Source of the DNA: Pelargonium nanum
Taxonomy: Eukaryota; Streptophyta; Magnoliopsida; Geraniales; Geraniaceae
Reading direction: 5' to 3'
DNA: 30,437 nt
NCBI GenBank assembly: GCA_036897485.1
Contig: JAYMTF010000772.1
Location: 1 to 30,437, forward strand
Shown here: positions 11,701 through 21,432 of the stretch, piece after piece
How the letters are laid out: every line of letters starts with the position of its first letter
Position numbering within the stretch: the stretch's first letter is position 1
The notes under the pieces: model-generated
What the model was told of the DNA's origin: nothing
Database searches by the model: none
What the model saw: the letters and a program-made list of their open reading frames with translations, nothing else
Made by a program: the position numbers and the translations under genes

Positions 11701-13764
11701 AGAGCAACCACTTCCCTTTCCAAAAATAAATGTAAAGAACCCACTTTTTACATATTATTGTTTAGAAGGTATAATTACAGCCACGTAAGGTTATCATTCT
11801 TCTGAATTTTCTATTTCTTTTTTTAATAGTATATATGAAGTGCAAAGGTTGAAAAGAATACAAAAAGAAACCATTTAATTCAATTGGTTCTAGATTAAAT
11901 TGATTAAGGTGCCATCCTATCACACCTACCTGGTATCTGCTGAAAGTTGTTGCTCTCTGATTGTATCTCCATCTACTAGGCCGTGATGAATTGGTCATTT
12001 GAAAACTTCATCAATAATTTATAGTGTTGAGGCTTGATTGAGATTTCATTAATTTATTTTAATTATACACACATGTACACAACATGCACACACACTTGAC
12101 GAATTGTAAAAGCTTCAATGAAATCAGAATAATGGTTACTACTACAGAGCAACAGCACCAACCCAGGAAAAAAAAAAAACAGAATCAGATACATGTAAGC
12201 TGGTTAAAATTATCTTCATGTGTCTGGCTTATAATTTTAGAAGAAATTATCAGACTACGGTAACAAAATTTGTGCTGTCAATTTTAACTAGTCTTTGTTC
12301 AGGTGAAGAGCCGTTACACTACTGGTGCTGCTTCACGATCCTTTACTTCTACTTCTTATGATCCTGTCACCCAAAATGATTATGAATATATCAAAGTTGA
12401 GAAAAATCCCAAGAAGAAAGGTTATGTTCAGCTGCACACAACACATGGTGATTTGAACATTGAACTGCACTGTGATATAACTCCCAGGGCATGTGAAAAC
12501 TTCATCACTCTTTGCGAGCGTGGCTATTATAATGGAGTAGCCTTCCATAGAAGCATTCGGTAAGACATCAACTACTTCAATTTAAATTATTTCCTTCCTT
12601 TTTTCCCCTCATAGTTTCATTAACATCAATGGTGCTTTATTGTTTATGTTATGTAGAAATTTTATGATTCAAGGTGGTGATCCCACTGGTACTGGGAAAG
12701 GAGGCGAATCTATATGGGGAAAACCTTTCAAAGATGAGCTGAATTCCAAGTTGCTTCACTCTGGAAGGGGCATTGTTAGTATGGCAAACAGTGGTCCCCA
12801 CACTAATGGTTCCCAGTTTTTCATACTTTACAAGTCTGCTACTCATTTAAATTTCAAGCATACAGTATTTGGTGGAGTTGTTGGTGGTTTGACTACATTG
12901 GCGGCAATGGAAAAGGTTCCCGTTGATGATGATGACAGACCTCTGGTGAGTCATTACTTTCAGTGAGTTGAATAATTACTGATGTTGCAGTGAAAGAGCT
13001 CTAGTAAATTTGTGAGTTATACTGTATTCTGTCCACCGGTATTTGATTTAGTGGTCCTCTGCCTACAGTCTCAGCTATTTGCTGGAATTTCTGCTTTATC
13101 TTTCATACTTGCCTAGCAGTCTTTTTTCTTTTTCTTTTATAGGGAAAAACATATACACATGTACTTGTTATTCTAGGCTATGGACCTGTCGAACCACATG
13201 TCGTTTTTTTTTCTTCCCTTTCTGTTTGCAGTTTTTCCCTCATGTGCTTTTTTGCCCCCATCTGTAGTAGAATTCCCCATGTCCCTCTTTTAAGAACTAA
13301 GACATCCCAAGGGTAGTCTCGTGCCTCATGTTTGTGTTTGTTGTTCGCCCAATGCAGGAAGAGATCAAAATAACAGGTGTAACAGTATTTGTTAATCCTT
13401 ACTCTGAGCCTGATGAAGAGGAAGAAGAAGAGAAGGCTAAAGAGAAAGTTGATGACACTGAGAACGTTAGATTCGTGACCCTTCATATCTGTGTTGGCCT
13501 TTTGTTATACAGTATTATTTATCCTTTTTCACTCATTTTATTTGTTACTACATTCAGGAAAAGGTTGGATCATGGTATAGCAACCCAGGAACTGGGGCGA
13601 CTGACTCTGGATCCGCGGGAGGTGGTGTTGGAAAGTACTTGAAAGCAAAGACTGGTCAAGCTGAACCTGTTGTCGCAGACACTAGCACAACAGCAACAGC
13701 TGTAGGAAAGAAAAGAAAGTTAGGAGCCTCAGCGGCACAATTTAAAGATTTTTCAGGCTGGTAA
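8758..13764 (+). CDS. CYP65: U-box cyclophilin-type peptidyl-prolyl isomerase (CYP65/PUB49, PPIL2 type)
   Basis: Coding exons: 8758-8882, 8986-9048, 9169-9272, 10481-10572, 10684-10773, 10887-10962, 11041-11414, 12303-12559, 12657-12945, 13358-13465 and 13558-13764. They total 1785 nt (594 aa), matching the usual length, with all phases consistent. The N-terminus [19 protein letters not shown] is typical of the family. A U-box (about 36-105) includes [11 protein letters not shown] and [15 protein letters not shown]; a second U-box-like region follows (HCPVLNKVF, about 110-170). An Ala-rich linker precedes the cyclophilin domain (about 349-500) with FHR (389-391), [20 protein letters not shown] and HTNGSQFF. 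The C-terminus is acidic, then carries KKRK (577-580), a likely NLS. The position of CypA Trp121 is His (ATHLNFKH). Family role: nuclear, spliceosome-associated E3 ligase/isomerase. Confidence 0.96.
9273..10480 (+). other. Large T-rich intron 3 of CYP65
   Basis: This 1.2-kb intron is T-rich with a GTATGT-type donor and CTTTGTAG acceptor. I saw no embedded gene, small RNA or transposon ends. Confidence 0.6.
11415..12302 (+). other. Intron 7 of CYP65
   Basis: This 0.9-kb AT-rich intron has a GTTAGT donor and a GTTCAG acceptor. It holds a short CA-rich stretch near 12066-12096 and a poly-A run near 12168-12179. The open frame continuing to 11660 is read-through of the donor and is not coding. 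Confidence 0.6.
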
Positions 13765-14416
13765 GAGTCTGAATTGTACCATAAACTATAGAGTTGCAGT
13801 GTAACATATTGTTTGGTGGGGACTAGAAGAGAGGGAAAGAAAGAAATGAGGTAGGGTAGAGATTTTCAAAACTGTTACAATACAGTGAGATGTATTGTTT
13901 CAAAAGATGATGACAAGATTTTGTACCAGAATTATGTGCGGTGTTTTGTACGTTATGATCTCCTGATTCACGTTTATTTGTTTGAATACTATTTGCTTCT
14001 CGACACGATCAAACACAGGACGAAACAATGATCATACATGGATACATACAAAAATTCTACAGGCTCAAACCAAAACATTAATGGAGTCTTAAGCAAGGCA
14101 GAACATTGATTGGTAAGAGTCCAAAAAAAATGTTGGCTCAACAGGATGGTAAGTTTTTAAATCAATATCAATGGTAGATTTTTTAGCAGAAACTCAATAT
14201 AACTCATTCTCAGAAAACATTTATTCCTCCAAAGCTAATATCAACATGATCCTAAACAAGACACTGTATATGCTCACTGGCACTGCTTCAGATTTCTAAC
14301 ATTGGGCAACAACTTACTCTTGTGCTGTAAAGCAACACTACGAAATCGCCACAACCAACACCAGTGATAAAAAAAGAATAACACGAGATACATATGTATA
14401 CAGAAGAAAACCTAAA
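13765..14416. other. Convergent spacer between CYP65 and the GH43 gene
   Basis: The 3' ends of two convergent genes meet here. The sequence is AT-rich and no gene or repeat was recognised. Confidence 0.6.
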
Positions 14417-17400
14417 TCATTTCAATCCTCTCCACCCGAGAGGCAGCTTCCACTTCCTATGCCAATATATTGACACTCTTGACCATAATGGGAACCCGAA
14501 GTTGTAGTCAAGAGGCCGATCAACCGGACCCCCTACTGATAAAGGCAACCATACATACCTTGAATCCCTCAAATCTGCTGGATTCCACCTATCTGCCATG
14601 AATATATATGAACCTGGTATGTCTGCCATGGGAATTACAAACGTGCTCTGAGCAAAAAATGTTGTGAGCCGATACATTTTGTTCCCTCCAATGCAAGGGT
14701 TGCCAATTGTTTCCCATGGCCCCATGATTGACTCGGCTGCATGGGCTAGAGCCTCGTTTGGAGCCCAGCCAGTGCAGCCTGAAGTGATCATGTAGTAAGT
14801 TCCCTCGTGTTTAAATAGTGCCGGGGCCTCACGGTGCTGTCCCACAAGAACCCTTCTCATTACAGGGGTCACATCAAGATAATCTGGGGTGAGTGGTCCA
14901 ACGTGAAGTTCGCTGTTGTCTTCGGAGGAATAGACAAGATATGCAACACCGTCGTCATCTTTGAAGACTGTCATGTCCCTGCTGTCATAACCATGGGGCT
15001 GTTTGCTATAGAGGTAATCAAAAGGGCCAGTGGGATAATCACTAGTAGCGATACCTACAGAAGCTTTGGTGTAGTTAGTATCATCTATGTGCATCCACAT
15101 TACATACTTTCCTGTCTTGTCATTGTAAACCACTTTCGGTCTCTCAAGCACATTGAGCTTATAAAGATCATGGGTTTCATCAGTTTCTTCCCCTGCCAGC
15201 ACAATGCCATGTCCATAAGTCCTTCGAAGAATAGCAACCAACTCCTATGATGTCAACCTGAATAGAAGGAAGTTTTCAAATTTTATGACAATAAGGATTT
15301 GCAAATGATTAGTAATAAGTGCCATCATAGGTGGAACAATTTTACCTATATATCTGATGTAAATGAGTCAAGAGAAGGGGAAGAAAAGCATAATGTTAAT
15401 TGAAGGCAATCCAACAGCAGCAATGTTGCGGTAATTGATTTTAGAAAAAATAACATCTCAAAGCAAATTTAAGCATGTAAACAGGACTGTATTGGTGCCA
15501 AAAACACATTGCATGCAAGCTCATAGAATAGCAAAGAATGCTATGCAAATGCAAACTCTATTATGTGTACAAATGGCCATCAAGTAATTTCAATTTTCAA
15601 TCACCATATTTTGAATACGATACAGCTATACCGGCCAAATGTTTGTTGATAGCTTTTTATAATGTTAAATCTAATAGAAACAACTATTGACCCTTTCAAA
15701 ACATAACACCTCCTAACAAGTCACAATCTCTCTCGAATGAAGTTTATGAAGTTTTAATCACAATCCTCTTCTGGAATAACCATAATCATGTATCACAAAC
15801 CTTTACTGTTCATTTACGTCCTGATGGCCCATCAACTGCTTTAAGAACTGACCCATTCTATTAACTACGAGCAAATTTCTTCAAATAGACATTTTTAAGA
15901 GTTCCACGAGTTCTTTCATTAGATATAATTTGAACTCTGTGTTTCACATAATATCTACGATTATCCAACTGCATAAGTATGAAATTTCCAGACCCATTTT
16001 CACATGACATAGTGTCACATAACTCAATCCGAGCAACGGTAATTTTCACACATAAACTTCACACAATGATATCCCTCTACAACTGCCAACACAAGGGTTT
16101 CACTTCCATTCAACTACAAAGACACCATGTTTTATTGATTTTGCTGTCTGGTAATCCATCACTTTATCAAATTCACTACTTATATTCCTGTACAAGGCAA
16201 TCAACTTTTGTGCCCCTACACACAGCAAAGAGCCTAAGTGTGGACAGTGCATGTGATCACAAAAACTAATATCAAATCATGATGTAATAGCAGCAGACAT
16301 TTCAAAAAGATATCCCACCAATTCAGCAAGAATCGTATAATAAGGTTAAAGTGGAAAACAAGATAAGCTATGCACTCCCAGGTCAATACTCACATAGGCA
16401 TGCATGCCTTCTAGTGGTCATGATCCCTGTGACTGTATATAGTTCCTCTGCAATCTAAATTCATTTTGTACTATGACTCTGGACAGGATAAAAGGCCTTG
16501 CATGATTTCCTTAAAAGTGGCCCTGACTCTCCAAATGAATCAAATTTGCCTCAAACTTGCCCGACAGAAGTCAGTCAATGGAACACAAAAATACAACTTG
16601 CCTACTTACTCAAGCTGCAGCCAAACTTCTCATTGATTTCCCCTTTTTGATATAACTCTACTGACACGATCCTATACAATATAACCCAACAGATGAAGTT
16701 TTCAGGCCTGATATCATAGACTCTCTATATATTATCTTCCTCGGACAAACACCTACAGGCTGTCTTAATTTCAGCAAGCAAAATGTCTTGATTAGTTCCT
16801 CAAGTCCAAGTACAACCAAAGAAGGTGGGCAGTAGAGCAAGAAAATCTGGCCAAATTCAAAAGAAAAGGAAATGATAGGTAAATTAGACTCAAGTCTTAT
16901 CCCTGGAAACATGGCTTACTTGTTTAGTACTTATGTGTTCATGTGTGGCCTTACAACTTTGTACCATGATGAAGAACGTATTACCCTCAGTACCCCTTTA
17001 GCCCGTCAAATAACCAAAAAAGGAATAGCCCTCCAGTACTATGTCTAAATACCCAAATCTTCATCATCTCTAGATTTCTACAGTAATTTCCAAAATTTGG
17101 AGCAACAATCTAATCTAATCATGGTTCCTGAGTGTTTACGATGCATAGAGAAAAATCAACAGAGCTTACTATAAACAATAGAAACCTTCATTTGGTTAGC
17201 ACACAAGCCTATTGGCATCCAAGTCTAGTTTGGAATTGGATAAAAAGAGACAAACCACAAGTAATGTTAATGTTGGAATCTCACATAAACAACATTGCAA
17301 AAATGCATGCGGAAAGATGTGCACAAAGTTCAATAGTGGCTTATGGAAACTATAGGCATTTTTTCTTCCAAACACATTTAAACTAATTTTATATATTTCA

Positions 17401-18010
17401 ACCACAGATAAGAATGGAGTTATGCATTGAAATTTTGGAATTAACAACTTACCCGAGCTGCACCCTTTTTGTGAGCATGATAGGTTGGTCCATCTTTATA
17501 CTCTCCATACCAATAGTATGTCCTCGATCTCTTATCGTACAAAATACCCCCTCCATGAGCTTGAATAGGATTTCCATCAGTATCCAACCAAACTCTCCCT
17601 GGATAGTAATAGTAGCTATCATTTCCTGCATCCTTTAGTGGATCTATAGCAGTTTTCTGACTAGGAAAAAATACATTCCTAAGTTGAGAATTCTCATCAA
17701 GAAATTCATCAATAATTGTGGTAGTCTTCTTAGGTCTTCGTTTTGCAGCACGTGGAGACCGTTTTCCTCTTGGTGGGGGGATTTGGAGATTCTCTTCTTC
17801 CGCCACTTCAAAAAGTTCTCGGAATTGAGGATCTTGACTAATGTGTGATTGTACATCTCTACTCACCCCATCTTTATTATTAACAAGAGTATAGAGATGA
17901 AGCATAATCATAAACCCCACCAGGCTCCACACCACGACAGAAATTGAACATCTGCCCCCTGCATTGCAAGGGAAAGCAGTTGATTTTCGGTATTTGTTCC
18001 TCATCCCCAT
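14417..18010 (-). CDS. GH43-type glycosidase-like membrane-anchored protein, frameshifted
   Basis: Coding exons on the minus strand: 18010-17453 (186 codons, ends CGG before GTAAGT) and 15257-14417. ATG 18008-18010 (MGMRNKYRK) is preferred to the in-frame upstream ATG at 18094, which lies in a probable 5' UTR intron. Residues about 22-43 form one hydrophobic segment, suggesting a type II (Golgi-like) anchor. The beta-propeller begins YYYYPGRVWLDTDGNPIQAHGG; Asp143 is a candidate catalytic base. Later GYDSRDMTVFKDDDG and GQHREAPALFKHEG carry candidate Asp and Glu catalytic residues. Exon 2 opens in frame as VDIIGVGCYSSKDLWTW and then jumps frame to GIVLAGEETDETHDLYKLNV. The family has a few residues (KNEG) there, so about 11 nt are missing. 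As written, translation stops at 15182-15180 after about 211 aa instead of about 469. The substrate is unknown. Confidence 0.85.
15180..15215 (-). other. Frameshift site and premature stop in GH43 exon 2
   Basis: On the minus strand TGG ACA TGG (15215-15207) is followed directly by CATTGTGCTG. The expected text is TGG, four codons for Lys-Asn-Glu-Gly, then ATT GTG CTG. Exon 2 is 841 nt as seen; adding 11 gives 852, a multiple of three. In the opening frame a TGA follows at 15182-15180. Confidence 0.75.
15258..17452 (-). other. Large intron 1 of the GH43 gene
   Basis: A 2.2-kb AT-rich intron with a GTAAGT donor and TTCTATTCAG acceptor. I recognised no transposon ends, RNA gene or coding exon. 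The open frames at 15861-16912 and 17132-17386 lack any family signature. Confidence 0.65.
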
Positions 18011-18041
18011 TTCTCTTTGTTTTTTTATCTCCAGTATAATG

Positions 18042-18540
18042 CTGCAATTAAGAACATGCAACATATGGAAATCCAATAAACCCGACACAAACATAAGTCA
18101 AACACAACATTTCTAATCTACACTCTATGGACAAAAGAAATACTAAATACATGAATTCACATTTTCGAAAGAAAAAAAAAAAAAACTACTTGAATTGCAG
18201 AAATGTCAAAGGTCTATGAAAAATGTATGAATTAATAAAAATGAATTAACACATTAACCTGCGCTATTTCCGTAATTCAATACATAAAATTATCAACTTT
18301 CTAGTAGCAGAAATTAATAGCAAATAAATCGATGCAAGTAGCTCAACAAAATTCAATGCCGCATAACCAACTGAATTCGACAAATACCCACAATCTTCGT
18401 ACTAAAATCCATCTAAATAACAACCCAACTTCAACAAACAGATCCATTCAAAACAAGAACCCGCCATGGAAGCTTAAACCCACAATCCAAAAACTTCAAA
18501 AATCAACAAACAGAAGAACCAAAAAAGGCAATGAACTTAC
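18042..18540 (-). other. 5' UTR intron of the GH43 gene
   Basis: Minus-strand donor GG|GTAAGT at 18541/18540 and acceptor TTGCAG at 18042 lie 31 bases upstream of the ATG. The arrangement suggests a leader exon beyond 18541 and a spliced 5' UTR. This rests on splice consensus alone. Confidence 0.5.
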
Positions 18541-21432
18541 CCAACACCGCTCTAATGGTGGGAGTGGACGAATTTCCAAACATGGGTATTCTGCAAAATC
18601 CCTCTAAAACCCAGAATCCAAAAAACCCACTTCACTTTATCATCCAAGAACAGTACTTGACAAGTTCACCATGAAACGAAGAACCCAAAAGTGTTGATGA
18701 GTAAAGGGATAAGGAGGCGTAGCGGTTGGATCTGTGGTTGATGACGACGACGACTTGTGAACAAATGCCCTGTTTGTGTTGCTTGCGTGTAAGATGTGAG
18801 CTTCGGTGCCTCTGCGATATTAATGGAAGCTGTGTAATGATGATGATGATGGTGATGAAGATGATGATTAACTGTGTTTTTTTTTTGTGTGTTTTATTTT
18901 TTCATTACAAAGCACTATGCAAGCTGTATTTATCTAAATCAGCATCCAATCATAATTAAAAAAATAGTATTCCTAATACTATTTATCGTAATTCATCAAT
19001 GAGTGACATGTTTTATACTTTAGAATGAAGTAATAGTTCTTTACCTAATTTATTTTGCTACTTGGAAATATAACAAAAACACAAATGTGAAGGCAAATTA
19101 TTAGTCAAATCAATAGATGTCAATTATTTGAATAATATTATTATGATAAATTATTGATTAGTTGAATAAATAAGGTGTGGTTTGTGTATATGATTGAGGA
19201 GGTGTCCTTTGTTGAAGCATACAAGAGGTAGGTGTGGTTACAACTCAGCATAATACATGTTTGGTTTGGTCTTGTTGGGTTTGGTAAGTGAACCTTCTTC
19301 ATCAAGAGAATATAAGTTTTATTAGGAAAATAATATGCATTAAGGAGAATCAAATACAAGCTTTAAAACCCTAAACCCCCAACAAATCCAAAAGATTTTG
19401 TTTTTTTTAAGAGACAAATCCAAAAGAATTTATTTTCTCTACTTCTCTTTAGAAACAAATCTCAGTAATAATTTACCATTTTAGTGTTTTTTGTTGTTTG
19501 ATAAGTTAAAGAGATAATCGCAAGAAAACAAATATCATGGTGTAATTCCCACGCGTAATAATTTTTCGTGATATTTAAATACATGTTTTATTTACGACTT
19601 TCATTAGGTGTTTTAAATACACGTTTCATTGTTGGGAAATAAACTGCACATGATAGAATTCATGAGATTATTTCTCTTGTTGCATTGTCATTGCTAAGAA
19701 ATGTTTCTATCTAGTTCTCATACTTGAATACTGGATTATTTTTCATCCTTCATTGTAGGTATTAGAAAACGGATCCAAAATTTTCTAAATTTTGAGAGTT
19801 CTGAGTGTAAATCACATACTCGTGTCCTCCACCACACATAATATAGGCTCAATTTGTCGAGCTTCAATAGCCTTCACTACAATGCAATTAAATTTATTAT
19901 AACAAATGTTCATACAATTGCATAATAAAAAAAATGTCTAGCACTAACCTGTATTTTCTAAAAACAATCGAAAGAAAAAATAAATATATTTTTTAGAAAA
20001 AAATTATATATAAGTAAAGTGAGTGATTCATATATCATTGTTGTGTCTCTAGTTTCATTAACCCAAAAAGGATATCCTTCTAGTTGAGTTAGTAAAACAA
20101 AATTATTGGGTGAGTTAATGTCCTAACTCCAATCTAATGGGAAGCCACGGATGAGTAGGAGCATGACATTTTAGGGCATTAATGGCAAAGCCCACTCCTA
20201 GAGAATGTTCGGCAACCCTCATTTAAAAATAAAAAATAAAAAATGAAAAATGTTTGGTAAAATCTACTTAAAGTAAAAATTATTTAATAATAAAAGTAAA
20301 AATGGACGTTATCACGTCATACCTATAAACAAATTAATATAAAATTATTTTTTGTACAAAGTGATGTGTCAATTAATAGAACATGACGCATCAATTATTT
20401 TAATAATAACGTGGTCTAGTCATAACGTGTCACATGTACAATATATCTTATAAACTGGACGCTCTGCGTCAAAAATTTATAAGAGAGTGGTAGTGTCATA
20501 AATGTCATATTATTATTCGTTCAAATCCAATATTAAACTCAAAAATATCAAAAATATGTATGTCACATATATTGTCATGTCACTTAGTACAACAAATTTG
20601 TACAAAAGAGACATTAAGTATTTTCCAAAATCTACATTATCATGTTATTAATGGCACATTCATGACAAGAATTAGGTTTTCACAAAAATATATATTTGGC
20701 ATGGAGTGAATTGTGCAAGTTTAGAAGTGAAATTCAACTCATTTCGGGTGAGTTAAGATTTTTGGGTCAAAAGGAGAAAATTATTTTTATTGTACAACTC
20801 AATTGATAAAAAAAAAGAATAAAAAAACTCAATTTGGTCCATGAACTATTGTGCTTAAACTCAATTTTGTCTCTAAATTTTTTAAACCTAAAATACTCTA
20901 TGAACTTTTGTGTTTAGACCCAATTTGATCAACGAATTTTTTCTTAACTCAAAATAGTTTATGAACTTTTAATATAAGCTCTAACAAAAATCATTGTGGG
21001 TCATGTCTAAGTGTTTATAGACTATTTTCTTTTAAGACTATTTTTTTATGTGTATAAAGTTTATAGGCTATTTTAAATTATAGAAAGTTTATTGACCAAA
21101 TTGGTTCCAATCTAACAAGTTGTTAACCAAATTTGACCACACACCAAAACCTACTAAACAACACTCAAAGGGTGCACCGAATTTGTCTCGCAAATGCAAA
21201 GTCCCATTTCCACAATGGGCCCACAAAGATCACAACCGTCCAGATCCAATTGGCTGTTGATTGTAGAAGATAGAGCCATAGAGCATAGAGGTCGTTTCTC
21301 ATTCCAAATCCGTGTACGGATACGGTAGATCACTACTAGTAGTAGCAAAAATAGGCCAATTGCCAAGACGGTCGGAGACTTTAGATCTCTTCTCCATCGT
21401 CCTTTTGCTTTTCTCTATCGCTGTCTCTCCCA
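18541..21432. other. Intergenic region with divergent GH43 and ARL8 promoters
   Basis: About 2.9 kb with no supported coding gene. It contains a GAT/ATG-type microsatellite at about 18838-18868, a telo-box-like AAACCCTAAA at 19366-19375, and an AT-rich stretch at 19900-20700 that looks like decayed transposon sequence. A degenerate 30-bp array lies at 20827-20972. A palindromic TGGGCCCA (site II) at 21216-21223 lies about 210 bp upstream of the ARL8 ATG. Confidence 0.55.
20827..21110. repeat. Degenerate about 30-bp repeat array with an inverted end
   Basis: Near 20827-20972 the text CAATTTGGTCCATGAACT recurs as diverged units (CAATTTTGTCTCTAAATT, CCAATTTGATCAACGAAT, ACTCTATGAACTTTTGTG). At 21094-21104 GACCAAATTGG is the reverse complement of the opening CCAATTTGGTC-like text. 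The pattern suits a decayed non-autonomous foldback element; its class is not assignable. Confidence 0.45.

Noticed and set aside
13905..13966. Possible C/D-box snoRNA (TGATGA then CTGA) in the CYP65 3' region
   Set aside because: No closing terminal stem next to the boxes and no convincing D' box; such short motifs occur by chance.
14834..15250. Plus-strand open frame of 138 codons
   Set aside because: It is antisense to GH43 exon 2, whose minus-strand translation has clear family motifs.
15861..16912. Several 60-96 codon frames in GH43 intron 1 as extra exons
   Set aside because: No family motif, no matching splice phases, and the flanking exons join directly at a conserved position (AAR|VDIIG).
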